Origin: Pseudomonas cannabina
GTDB lineage: Bacteria > Pseudomonadota > Gammaproteobacteria > Pseudomonadales > Pseudomonadaceae
Assembly (NCBI RefSeq): GCF_900100365.1
Contig: NZ_FNKU01000001.1
Span: 3,348,001 to 3,412,000 of the forward strand
Direction: 5' to 3'
Length of the DNA: 64,000 nucleotides
How positions within the stretch are numbered: position 1 is the stretch's first letter; every line of letters begins with the position of its first letter. The translations under genes and the position numbers were made by a program. Positions 33,848 through 42,862 of the stretch are shown here, one piece after another. The notes under the pieces were generated by a model that searched no databases, was not told the DNA's origin, and saw only the letters and a list, made by a program, of their open reading frames with translations.

Positions 33848-35025
33848 GAGGGTGTAGACAAAATCATGTAGTGAGTCGGCGCGCGAGTATTCGAGCCTCG
33901 GCCAACCAAACCCATGCCTCGCTTACCGCAAAAAGGCGATCATGATGCATGATCAGTCGCCGAGCTCTCTCATTCCAGGCATGAGTTCGCTCCACTACCC
34001 ATCGCTTGGGCATGACCACAAATCCAGTCTGAACAGGCTCCACGGAAAATAGATCGCCTTGTTCAGAGTGCCATTGCCCTGTTCTTCTGTTATTCGGGCC
34101 ACGGATCACTTGAACATCGATAGCGTGCAGTTGATGGGTGCGCTGTGCCCATTTTCCTGCGTACGCACTATCAACAAAAAGCGTGCTCAGTGACGGATAT
34201 TTTTCCTTCGAGTACGCCACCGCATCATCCGCCGCGTCACGATCCTGCACGCTTGCAGCACTGATACTGACAGCCAGCAGCAGGCCCAATGTATCGACAA
34301 TCAGACTTCGTTTACGCCCCTTCACTTTTTTGCCTGCGTCGTAGCCGCTGTCACCGCCTTGAGGAGAACTGCGGGTCGACTGTGAATCCAGGATCGCTGC
34401 TGACGGGCTGTCAGCGCGTTCTTCCCGCTCACGCCATTGAGCTCGCAAGCGATCATGCATTTGCTCGAACTTGCCTTGAGCGCTCCACCGGCGGAACGTT
34501 TTGTAGACATTGTCCCAGTGAGGAAAATCGCGGGGTAGCATTCGCCATGAGCACCCCGTGCGTACGACATAGCAACAGGCTTCCAGCAACGTGCGCCGAG
34601 AGTGAAGCGGTGGCACTCCTCGTCCGCCCTGGCTTTCAAACAGGTCGGCGACCAGTGCCCACTCGGTATCTGTCAAGCAACTCGGATATAGCTGCTCCGG
34701 CAGTTGGCGGCGGTGGGTTTCATTGTAGCCATAGGCTTTATTAGGTTCAGGTGACTGAAAACTTCCCTTGGCCCGCTGCTTTACACGCGTAATCCCTGCC
34801 ATTTTCAACGCTTTTGCAAAGGTGTCGGGATGCGCAGTGATACCGGTTTCGGCGAAGAATACGAGCGCCAATTCGGCCTGGCTGGAATAGGGCTGTGCAT
34901 GAGCGAGTTTCACCAGCACGGGATAGTGCTCGGCGGCAATCGAGCGAGGACGTCCGGTTTTAGGCATGGCTTGAGGGCTATTCAGACAAGGGAGTGAAAG
35001 TTTAATTTATTTTGTCTACACCCTC
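33848..35025 (-). mobile_element. IS5-family insertion sequence, copy A2
   Basis: A second complete 1178-base copy of the element at 31264-32441, in the same orientation, with the same inverted repeats. Target duplication CTA lies at 33845-33847 and 35026-35028. It landed in the right-hand CTAA duplication of the IS5-group element, so it arrived after that element. One silent base differs from copy A1. Confidence 0.95.
33864..34967 (-). CDS. IS5-family transposase (copy A2)
   Basis: A 367-residue protein identical to the transposase of copy A1. The only nucleotide difference falls in the His codon of FPHWDN (CAT in A1, CAC in A2). Catalytic Asp, Asp and Glu stretches are intact, so both copies are predicted to be active. 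Confidence 0.95.
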   Translation of the reverse strand: MPKTGRPRSIAAEHYPVLVKLAHAQPYSSQAELALVFFAETGITAHPDTFAKALKMAGITRVKQRAKGSFQSPEPNKAYGYNETHRRQLPEQLYPSCLTDTEWALVADLFESQGGRGVPPLHSRRTLLEACCYVVRTGCSWRMLPRDFPHWDNVYKTFRRWSAQGKFEQMHDRLRAQWREREERADSPSAAILDSQSTRSSPQGGDSGYDAGKKVKGRKRSLIVDTLGLLLAVSISAASVQDRDAADDAVAYSKEKYPSLSTLFVDSAYAGKWAQRTHQLHAIDVQVIRGPNNRRTGQWHSEQGDLFSVEPVQTGFVVMPKRWVVERTHAWNERARRLIMHHDRLFAVSEAWVWLAEARILARRLTT

Positions 35026-35027
35026 CT

Positions 35028-36003
35028 AAAGACATGCTGGTGACTTACCAGGCAATCAATAACCATGGCAAGAGCTGGCGGGGTATCGAGGATGGCATCA
35101 AGCGCAGCGGGTTCGCCATTGACCTGTTTGCCGCACAATTCTCGGGGCAGGGCCAGACGATCATCAACTACATTGAAAAGATGGACTTTGCCAGTCAACT
35201 GGATCTGACCGTTGCCGACTTGACCATTGAAGAGGTCCGCGACAAAACGCCTTCGCCATTGAGTGAAACCGACCAAAGGGTCTGTATCACACTGGCCGAA
35301 TTTCTGAAAAAAACGGCCTCTCAGATAAAAGGTCACCAGCACGCAGCAGGAACGCTGGCGCAAAACATCGACACGTTCAGCAACGTCCTGAGCGTGCGGC
35401 TCATTCCCGGCATCAACGACAAAGTAAAACTGGCAGCGCGCTCGGACCTGAACGACCAGATCAAGGAGCTGGAAAAAGATATCGAACAACTGACGACGGT
35501 AATCGAGCAGAAAAACAAAGAGTATAAAACGGCAATGAATAATATTGCCTGGGGTGGTTTCGGCGGCCCTATCGGGGTCGCTATCACAGGAGGTATTTTT
35601 GGCGCCAAAGCGGAGAAAATCCGAAAAGAAAAAAAATCGACTGGTAGCTTCCAAGAATCAGAAAGTTCAAATACTCAAAGAAAAAGTTCCTTTGGCAGCC
35701 GCCGTGCGCAGCCTGCAAATACTGTTTGAAGATATGAATATTCGCATGTTGGACGCTCACAAGAGTGCCACCAACCTGAAAGACCTCTGGACCATGCTGG
35801 CCGCGTACATCGACGGCTCTGCCAATGAACTGGCGGCGATCAGTGACGATCAGGCACTGATGATATTCGCCATGCAGTTTCAAGGCGTAGTCACACCTTG
35901 GCTGGAAATAAGAGGCCTGACGACTCAGCTACTGAAAATATTTGAAAGTGCGCTGGATCAGTTTCAACGCGAACAACAATCCGTCATTACACTAGAGCAA
36001 TGA
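35028..36003 (+). pseudogene. xaxA: xaxA, 3' fragment with frameshift
   Basis: This part continues the toxin from codon 84. Coding runs from 35028 (KDMLVTYQAINNHGKSW) through a long coiled-coil-like helix (DLNDQIKELEKDIEQLTTVIEQKNKEYK) and the Gly-rich hydrophobic hairpin NNIAWGGFGGPIGVAITGGIFGA, the likely membrane-inserting tongue. At the A8 run 35629-35636 the frame breaks. Reading one base on (seven A) continues NRLVASKNQKVQILKEK to the natural stop at 36001-36003, giving about 407 residues in all, normal for XaxA. The gene is doubly broken: by mobile DNA at codon 83 and by one extra A. Transcript slippage on A8 could partly correct the second lesion. Confidence 0.8.
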
Positions 36004-37016
36004 GCATGAGCACTGAAACCGTGGATAAGGCATTGATCCTGACCCCTCCCGACACTGAAATCATGAACGCCGCCCGCCAGAACATTCTTACGCAGGCAAT
36101 CGCTTTGAAATTGGACTTTCTGCCTGTAATGAAAGAAAAAATGCGGCCACTTCAAACAGCGTTGACGCGTGCGAACGAGGTTTATCGCGATCAACTCGCC
36201 GCGATCACCGTCCAGTTGAATAGCGTGAACCTGCAGCCCATTGATCTCAAACAGCAACAGATTGAAGCGGACCAAAACCTCAGCGACAGACACAAACAGC
36301 AAGCCATCAGCCTGCTGAATGCACAGCGTATTCGTCAGGTATCGAACCTCACTGCCGTCGTGCGCAATAGCGCTAAAGCCATTGCGGAATACAGCGATGA
36401 TATGGCACAGATCAACCTGAAACTGGAAGGCAATCGTTTTCTGGAAACCCTTCAGGAACACATCGACAGTATGAACCTGCGCTCAGCAACGCTGGAAAGC
36501 GCTATGGGTGAAATCACCGCCGACCGACGCCTGCTCGATAACACCATCAAGACATTTGAAAAATACAATCTTGCCGACGTGTTCAAGGAAATGTTGCCCA
36601 CCGCGGAAGAACTCGAACTGATCAAGCTGCCATCGCCGGAACTTGCATTGGTTACCGCCGGGATTGCCAGACTCGGCAAACTCCTCGACAAGGTCAGCAG
36701 CGCTCTGAATTACCTGGATCTTATTGAAGAACGCGACAGGCTGAGGCTGCGCTTTAACGCCTTGCTTGAAGAGTCTCGCACTGCTGCTCGGGAAGCAACG
36801 GCCACCGCAGCAAAAATTGACGAATTGACAGGGCTCGCTAGCGTCAATCAGAGCAAAGCGCTTTGGGTCGAAGAGGCGAAAAAAGTGTATCGGTCGCTTT
36901 ACAACTTTTTGGACCAGATCACGCCGCAAGATGATTCCTCGGCGTCGATCAGCCCGTATGTCGAACAATTGAAGACGTATATAAAATCGTTCTACGATGT
37001 AAAACGCGTCGTCTGA
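36000..37016 (+). CDS. xaxB: Alpha-xenorhabdolysin-like binary toxin subunit B
   Basis: A 338-residue, almost wholly helical protein with long heptad-like stretches and no signal peptide. Visible features are LLNAQRIRQVSNLTAVVRNSAKAIAEYSDDM and a final YVEQLKTYIKSFYDVKRVV. Size and gene order, directly after xaxA with an ATGA overlap at 36000-36003, match XaxB/PaxB. In the studied systems XaxB works with XaxA to form a membrane pore in target cells. Reading frame is intact. ATG at 36006 is an alternative start. Translation would normally be coupled to xaxA, so expression may be low now that xaxA is split. Confidence 0.82.
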   Translation: MSMSTETVDKALILTPPDTEIMNAARQNILTQAIALKLDFLPVMKEKMRPLQTALTRANEVYRDQLAAITVQLNSVNLQPIDLKQQQIEADQNLSDRHKQQAISLLNAQRIRQVSNLTAVVRNSAKAIAEYSDDMAQINLKLEGNRFLETLQEHIDSMNLRSATLESAMGEITADRRLLDNTIKTFEKYNLADVFKEMLPTAEELELIKLPSPELALVTAGIARLGKLLDKVSSALNYLDLIEERDRLRLRFNALLEESRTAAREATATAAKIDELTGLASVNQSKALWVEEAKKVYRSLYNFLDQITPQDDSSASISPYVEQLKTYIKSFYDVKRVV

Positions 37017-37033
37017 CGCGCCGGTTTTCAAAA

Positions 37034-37070
37034 AAAGCAGGTGGCGATCACATCGACACCTGCTTTCTTG
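37034..37070. terminator. Bidirectional terminator between xaxB and the TPM gene
   Basis: AAAGCAGGTG (37034-37043) and CACCTGCTTT (37057-37066) are perfect arms with a 13-base loop, T-rich on the right and A-rich on the left, serving both convergent genes. Confidence 0.8.
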
Positions 37071-37073
37071 TTC

Positions 37074-37691
37074 TTAACCCAGCACCACCAGTCTGTTGGG
37101 CAGTTCGTTTTTACCGTGAGTCACTGGCACGTGGTCGGCGAGCAGCTCGCCACAGGCGTGAATACACCCCAGAAACCCCTGCAGGATCTGCCCGTCCCGG
37201 ACCTGTTGAGTAAACACATCGACCATCGCCTTCCACGTATCGTCGTGCAAACGGCTGGCGATCCCGTGATCGACCAGAATTTCGACGTAACGCTCGGCTT
37301 CGCTAACGAACACCAGAATGCCGGTGCCGTCGTGGGTCTTGTGCAGGTTCTGCTCAAGAAACTGCCGACGGGCGAGATTGCCTGCACGCCAGCGCCTGAC
37401 CGATACCGGGACCAGAAAAGCGGTCACTTTCGGAACCCGACACACCAGCGCCACGACAATGAACGTGCTCATCTGCGCGAGCATCAACTCATCCGCGCTC
37501 AGCCACTGCAGGCAGTAGTTGATCGTGCCCGGCAGCAACAGACCGATCAGGCCGGCCCAGATCAACGGCATGTAGGCGTAATCATCCGCGCGCGCGGCCA
37601 GTACCGTGACCAGTTCGGCATCGGTGCGCTGTTCGACGCGATCGATGGCCTCGGCGACCTGTCGCTGTTCTTCTTTGTTCAATAACGCCAT
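37074..37691 (-). CDS. TPM-domain membrane protein
   Basis: A 205-residue protein with a TPM (TLP18.3/Psb32/MOLO-1) domain. The N-terminal RTDAELVTVLAARADDY is the conserved beginning. Two membrane segments follow (LIWAGLIGLLLPGTINYCL, MSTFIVVALVCRVPKV), then TGILVFVSEAERYVEILVDHGI and a Cys/His-rich end. Such proteins often occur with YgcG-like and LemA proteins; here the YgcG-like gene lies directly upstream, 26 bases away on the same strand. Function unknown; some TPM proteins have weak phosphatase activity. Confidence 0.82.
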   Translation of the reverse strand: MALLNKEEQRQVAEAIDRVEQRTDAELVTVLAARADDYAYMPLIWAGLIGLLLPGTINYCLQWLSADELMLAQMSTFIVVALVCRVPKVTAFLVPVSVRRWRAGNLARRQFLEQNLHKTHDGTGILVFVSEAERYVEILVDHGIASRLHDDTWKAMVDVFTQQVRDGQILQGFLGCIHACGELLADHVPVTHGKNELPNRLVVLG

Positions 37692-37717
37692 GGTTCCCTC
37701 ATTCCTGAAATGCCCGA

Positions 37718-38431
37718 TTACCAGTTCCCTGAAGCGCCGCCGCCACCGAACCGGCCGCCAGCGTCACGGCCCGCGCCACTTCGCGCAGACCGGCCAGCGG
37801 AACCGCGCCTGATACTGATGACCACGATGCCCAGCACGATGAGGGTCAGCACGATTGCGATCAACCACACCTGATCGTCATTGACCTGCTCATCATTAAC
37901 CGCCACCTGTTCGGCAGGTTCGGGGTGGTCGGGTATCTGTCCACCCAATGCGGTGATAATTGCCTGAGCACCTCGTTCTATGCCGGCCGCAAAATGGCCA
38001 TCGTCGAACTCGGGCGTCATCAGCATATCTATGATCAGCGCGGCCTGAGCGTCATTGAGACGATCTGCCAGCTCAGCGCCCACCTCCATGAATACCTTGC
38101 GCTTGTCGCGGTAGACCATCAGCAAAACACTTTTGGCGGCACCGTGCTGCCCCAGACTCCAGGCAGTGCCGAGTCTGGAGCCGAATTCTTCGATGCTTGC
38201 GCCTTGCAGATCAAGCAGGGTAACCACCACCACGCGTTCGCCGGTCGCCTGTTCATGCGCGCGCAGCAACCTGGCCAGTCGCACTGCAGTCTGACTGTCA
38301 AGCATTTGGGCAGCATCCACCACGCTGCCTGTCATAGGCGGAAACACCAGCGCGGGCTGGTCTGCCTCAGCCCGAAATATCCCTCCAAACAGCATTACCA
38401 CGTACAACATCAGCCGTGAAACACCCTTCAA
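37718..38431 (-). CDS. YgcG-type TPM-domain secreted membrane protein
   Basis: A 237-residue protein. Signal peptide (LMLYVVMLFGGIFRAEA) precedes a TPM domain (about 35-170: GSVVDAAQMLD, GERVVVVTLLDLQGASIEEFGSRLG, VLLMVYRDKRKVFMEVG). A single membrane segment follows (LIAIVLTLIVLGIVVISI) and a low-complexity Gly/Ser/Arg tail ending GGRFGGGGASGNW, the hallmark of YgcG proteins. TTG at 38431 is chosen because a GGAGG Shine-Dalgarno stands seven bases before it; ATG at 38410 would cut into the signal. No lemA gene is seen. Confidence 0.84.
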   Translation of the reverse strand: MKGVSRLMLYVVMLFGGIFRAEADQPALVFPPMTGSVVDAAQMLDSQTAVRLARLLRAHEQATGERVVVVTLLDLQGASIEEFGSRLGTAWSLGQHGAAKSVLLMVYRDKRKVFMEVGAELADRLNDAQAALIIDMLMTPEFDDGHFAAGIERGAQAIITALGGQIPDHPEPAEQVAVNDEQVNDDQVWLIAIVLTLIVLGIVVISIRRGSAGRSARSGAGRDAGGRFGGGGASGNW

Positions 38432-38553
38432 AACCAGACCTCCAGTGCTTTTTTGTCTCTGTTGAAACGACGCGCCTTAGCCAAAACGCAAGTTCCCCGG
38501 CATAATCCACCGGCGACACCGGATACCGGTCAGTCGCTGAGCAGACAGGGTTT

Positions 38554-38586
38554 GTACAAAAATCCAGCAACCCACCATTTTTGTAC
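38554..38586. promoter_or_regulatory. Inverted repeat in the bglX leader region
   Basis: GTACAAAAAT (38554-38563) and ATTTTTGTAC (38577-38586) are perfect ten-base arms around 13 bases. It lies in the 300-base divergent region between the TPM operon and bglX; could be an operator or a hairpin. Confidence 0.45.
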
Positions 38587-38616
38587 GTACCTTGGGGAAA
38601 CTTCGTACAGTGATGC

Positions 38617-38631
38617 GGATAGTCACTATCC
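38617..38631. promoter_or_regulatory. 15-base palindrome upstream of bglX
   Basis: GGATAGT-C-ACTATCC is a perfect 7-1-7 palindrome about 100 bases before the bglX start, a likely site for a sugar-responsive or other dimeric regulator. Regulator not identified. Confidence 0.5.
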
Positions 38632-38731
38632 TTGCGCCCTGCCCGAACCATAACGCCAAAGGTCCATAACCCAAAAACTGGCTGTCGGACATTAAACGCG
38701 AGTTACCGGCAAAAGCCTTGAGAAATTATTC

Positions 38732-41029
38732 GTGAATAAGCTGTGTTTATTAAGTTTGCTGGTCGGCCTGGCCAGTCAGTCAGTGGTGGTCCAGAGTGCC
38801 GCCGCTGCCGACAATACAACGCTTCAGGCCAAGAATGCTTTCATCGGCAAACTGATGAAACAAATGACTCTGGACGAAAAGATCGGTCAGCTGCGACTCA
38901 TCAGCATCAGCTCGGAAATGCCCCAGCCGCAGATTCTCAAGGAAATTGCTGCCGGAAGAATCGGCGGCACGTTCAACTCGATCACCCGCTCGGAAAACCG
39001 CCCGTTGCAGGAAGCGGCGGTCGCCAACAGCCGCCTGAAAATTCCGATGTTCTTCGCCTATGACGTGGTTCACGGTCACCGCACGATCTTTCCGATCAGC
39101 CTGGGCATGGCTGCCAGCTGGGACATGGACGCGATCGCGACAATGGCCCGGGTTTCCGCCAAAGAAGCCAGTGCCGACAGTATCGACATGACGTTTGCGC
39201 CGATGGTCGATATTTCCCGTGACCCACGCTGGGGACGCAGTTCCGAAGGTTTCGGTGAAGACACTTACCTGGTGTCACGCATCTCCGACGTGATGGTCAG
39301 GTCGTTTCAGGGCAAGAACGTTGCAGCCAACGACAGCATCATGGCAGCGGTCAAACACTTCGCCTTGTATGGCGCGGTGGAAGGCGGACGTGATTACAAC
39401 ACGGTGGACATGAGCAAAACGCGCATGTACCAGGACTACCTGCCGCCCTACAAGGCCGGTATCGATGCCGGTGCTGGCGGTATCATGGTCTCGCTCAACT
39501 CGATCAACGGCATCCCGGCGACCTCCAACACATGGTTGATGCAAGACCTGTTGCGCAAGGACTGGGGCTTCAAGGGTGTGACCATCAGTGACCACGGCGC
39601 GATCAAGGAACTGATCGAGCACGGCGTCGCCAAGGATTACCGCGAAGCCGCCAAGCTGGCGATCAAGGCGGGCGTCGACCTGAGCATGAACGACGTAGCC
39701 TACGGCGAGCAATTGCCGGGGCTGGTGAAGGACGGCGAGGTTTCCATGAAGGAAATCGACAGCGCCGTGCGTGAAGTGCTGGGTGCCAAATACGACATGG
39801 GCCTGTTCGCCTCGCCTTATGGTCGTATCGGCGTCGCTGCCGATGATCCGGTCGACACGTATTCCGACGACCGCCTGCACCGCACCGAAGCTCGCGACGT
39901 GGCCCGCAAGACGCTGGTCCTGCTGAAAAACCAGAACGACACGCTACCGCTGAAGAAACAAGGCACCATCGCGGTCATCGGCGGACTGGCCCAGAGTCAC
40001 CTCGATACACTCGGTAGCTGGTCGGCAGCGGGTCGGCCCAACCAGTCGGTCACCGTGTACGAAGGCTTGGCCAATGCCGTCGGCGACAAAGCCAAACTGC
40101 TCTATGCCCGTGGCGCCAACGTCAGTGATAACGAGCAGGTCCTCACTTACCTGAACTTCATCGAGAAGGAAGTGGAGATTGATCCACGTCCGGCGCAGGA
40201 AATGATCGACGAAGCGGTCAAGGTCGCCGAACAGTCCGACGTCATCGTTGCCGTCGTGGGCGAGTCGCGCGGCATGTCGCACGAATCGGCCAGCCGCAGC
40301 AGCCTGAATATTCCGGGCAAGCAGCGTGACCTGATCAAGGCGCTCAAAGCCACTGGCAAACCGCTGGTCCTGGTGCTGATGAACGGTCGTCCGCTGGTTC
40401 TGGTCGACGAACAGGAACAGGCCGATGCCATGCTCGAAACCTGGTTCCCGGGTACCGAAGGCGGCAATGCCGTGGCTGACGTGCTGTTTGGCGATTACAA
40501 CCCGTCGGGCAAGCTGGCCATGTCGTTCCCGCGCTCGATTGGCCAGTTGCCGGTCTATTACGCACACCTGAACACCGGTCGCCCGTATCATGAAGGCAGC
40601 CCTGGCAATTACACCTCGCACTACTTCGAGGAGCCGAACGGTCCGCTGTTTCCATTTGGCTACGGCTTGAGCTACACGCAGTTCGATGTCTCAGACGTCA
40701 AGCTGTCGAACGCCAACATGCAGCGCAAGGGCAAGCTGACGGCCAGCGTTACGGTGAAGAACACCGGCAAGGTCGCGGGCGCCACCATTGTTCAGCTGTA
40801 CCTGCGCGATATCGCCGCGTCGATCAGTCGTCCGGTGAAAGAACTGAAAAACTTCGAGAAAGTCATACTTGAGCCAGGCGAGGAAAAGGTTGTCACCTTC
40901 ACCCTCAGCGAAGACGACCTGAAGTTCTACAACACGGAACTCAAGTACGCCGCAGAGCCGGGCGAATTCAAGGTCATGATCGGCCTCGACTCGCAGACGG
41001 TGAAAGAAGCGACGTTCACTCTGTTGTAA
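38732..41029 (+). CDS. bglX: Periplasmic beta-glucosidase BglX
   Basis: A 765-residue glycoside hydrolase family 3 enzyme. A signal peptide (LCLLSLLVGLASQSVVV...AAA) directs it to the periplasm. The N-terminal barrel has AYDVVHGHRTIFP, DPRWGRSSEGFGED and KHFALYGAVEGG (substrate-binding Lys-His). The nucleophile is Asp287 in VTISDHGA. The alpha/beta sandwich (about 390-620) carries VVGESRGMSHESASRSS with the acid/base region, and a fibronectin-III-like domain ends the protein. Length and motifs fit E. coli BglX. Start is GTG 38732 with a weak Shine-Dalgarno. It releases glucose from beta-glucosides, including plant-derived ones. Confidence 0.94.
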   Translation: MNKLCLLSLLVGLASQSVVVQSAAAADNTTLQAKNAFIGKLMKQMTLDEKIGQLRLISISSEMPQPQILKEIAAGRIGGTFNSITRSENRPLQEAAVANSRLKIPMFFAYDVVHGHRTIFPISLGMAASWDMDAIATMARVSAKEASADSIDMTFAPMVDISRDPRWGRSSEGFGEDTYLVSRISDVMVRSFQGKNVAANDSIMAAVKHFALYGAVEGGRDYNTVDMSKTRMYQDYLPPYKAGIDAGAGGIMVSLNSINGIPATSNTWLMQDLLRKDWGFKGVTISDHGAIKELIEHGVAKDYREAAKLAIKAGVDLSMNDVAYGEQLPGLVKDGEVSMKEIDSAVREVLGAKYDMGLFASPYGRIGVAADDPVDTYSDDRLHRTEARDVARKTLVLLKNQNDTLPLKKQGTIAVIGGLAQSHLDTLGSWSAAGRPNQSVTVYEGLANAVGDKAKLLYARGANVSDNEQVLTYLNFIEKEVEIDPRPAQEMIDEAVKVAEQSDVIVAVVGESRGMSHESASRSSLNIPGKQRDLIKALKATGKPLVLVLMNGRPLVLVDEQEQADAMLETWFPGTEGGNAVADVLFGDYNPSGKLAMSFPRSIGQLPVYYAHLNTGRPYHEGSPGNYTSHYFEEPNGPLFPFGYGLSYTQFDVSDVKLSNANMQRKGKLTASVTVKNTGKVAGATIVQLYLRDIAASISRPVKELKNFEKVILEPGEEKVVTFTLSEDDLKFYNTELKYAAEPGEFKVMIGLDSQTVKEATFTLL

Positions 41030-41039
41030 CGCCCCTCCA

Positions 41040-41075
41040 AGGCGTATTGGCGAGCACCCGCCTGCCAATACGCCT
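41040..41075 (+). terminator. Hairpin after bglX
   Basis: AGGCGTATTGGC (41040-41051) and GCCAATACGCCT (41064-41075) form a perfect 12-base stem eleven bases after the bglX stop. No clear U-tract, but stem strength and position suggest termination or 3'-end protection. Confidence 0.65.
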
Positions 41076-41098
41076 GCGGATTCCGTTCAGGCTGCACC

Positions 41099-42856
41099 AT
41101 GACGATCAAGCATCGCTACTGGCGACTTTCTCTGTACGTGCTGCTGATTCTGGCGGGTGCCGCCCTGTCGGCCAGTCTGGCGATGCGTCAGGCGCAGCGC
41201 CACGCACTGTCGGAAGATGCCGCACGTGGCAGCGGGCAACTGGCGTTGTACGCCAACACTCTGCACACCCTGATCGAACGCTACCGCGCCCTGCCCTCGG
41301 TGCTGGCACTGGACCCGGAAATTCGCGCGGCACTAAGCCATCCGGTGACCGACGACGTGCAACGCGCACTCAATCTCAAGCTGGAAAAAATCAACAGCGC
41401 GGCCCACTCGTCGACCCTCGAACTGCTTGATGCCAACGGGCTGGCCATCGGCGCGAGCAACTGGCGCACGCCCAACAGTTATGTCGGTCACAACTACGGC
41501 TTTCGGCCTTACTTCCTGCAAACCCGCGCCAATGGCACCGGGCGCTTCTACGCAGTCGGCGTGACCACGGGGATTCCCGGTTACTTCCTCTCCAGCGCAG
41601 TGGTGAACGATGCGGGGGTCTTCAGTGGCGCGATGGTCGTGAAACTGGAGTTTCCGAACCTTGAGCAGGAATGGGGCCAGGGTGACGACCTGCTGCTGGT
41701 CAGCGATGAAAAGGGCATCGTGTTCATCGCCAATCGACCCGACTGGCGTTATCACGAACTGCTGCCGATCTCCGTTGCAGGCCGGGCCGATCTGCTGCGC
41801 ACTCGCCAATATGACAAAAAGCCTCTGTCTCCGTTGCGCAGCCGGGTTATTGATCGCTTTGGCATCAACAGCCACTTGAGCCGTGTCGAAGGACCGGATG
41901 GCACGGCTGACTACCTCTGGCAATCACTGCCGCTGCCCGACAAAAACTGGACCCTGCACCTGCTGCGCAAGCCAGCGGCCGCCAGCGAGGACGTGCGCAA
42001 TGCCGGACTGGCCGCAGCGGGCATCTGGCTGGCACTGGTGTTTCTCGGCCTGTTTCTTTACCAGCGCTGGCGGCTGGCGCGATTGCGCGAACGCAGTCGG
42101 GACGAACTGGAGCGCCTGGTGCAGGAGCGCACCCGCGACCTGCAAACCGCGCAGGACGGGCTGGTGCAATCGGCCAAGCTGGCTGCGCTGGGGCAGATGT
42201 CAGCAGCGCTGGCCCACGAAATCAACCAACCGCTGACGGCCCAGCGCATGCAACTGGCAACCCTGCGCCTGCTGCTCGATCAGGGCCGCATCGACGAAGC
42301 CTGCAAGGCGCTGAATGCGGTGGACCAGCAACTGACGCGCATGGCGGCACTGACCGGCCACCTGAAAACCTTCGCGCGCAAGAGCCCGAGCGGTTTGCGC
42401 GAGCGGCTGGACCTCGCCACGGTGGTCGATCAGGCCTTGCTGCTGCTGGAACCACGCCTGCGCGAAGAAGCTGTCGACTGCGTGCTGCACCTGTCGCGTC
42501 CGGCCTAGGTACGCGGCGATGCGATCCGTCTGGAGCAGGTGCTGATCAATCTGCTGCGCAACGCGCTGGATGCCATGCGCGATTGCAGCACACGCCGCCT
42601 GGAAGTCCGTATCGATGCGCTCGACGCGCAGTGGCGACTCAGCGTCAGCGACACCGGGACCGGCATCGCGCCAGAAAACCTCGCCCGTATTTTCGATCCG
42701 TTCTTTACCACCAAACCGGTAGGCGATGGTCTGGGCCTCGGTCTGGCCGTTTCGTACGCCATCATTCATCAACTGGGCGGGCAACTGACCGCAGAAAGCC
42801 ATGCCAACGACGCGGTGTTCTGGTTCTGCCTGCCCAATGACGCTCTGGAGACCTGA
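41099..42856 (+). pseudogene. dctB: dctB sensor histidine kinase with in-frame amber stop
   Basis: Full length would be 585 residues, but TAG at 42506-42508 cuts it to 469. Features: first membrane segment (about 13-33), periplasmic dCACHE-like domain with NSYVGHNYGFRPYFLQT, second membrane segment (about 303-322), coiled coil, and H-box ALAHEINQPL with His373. After the stop the same frame continues VRGDAIRLEQVLINLLRNALDAM (N-box), DTGTGIAPE, FDPFFTTK and GLGLGLAVS, so the ATP-binding domain is cut off. The stop probably replaces a CAG Gln codon in a conserved (A)QVRGD stretch. The truncated kinase should not phosphorylate DctD. DctB/DctD senses C4-dicarboxylates for dctA expression. Confidence 0.88.
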
Positions 42857-42862
42857 CCCGGC

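Noticed and set aside
42539..42856. Independent small ATPase-domain gene after dctB
   Set aside because: Same frame as dctB with the N-box beginning before this point; it is the cut-off end of the kinase.
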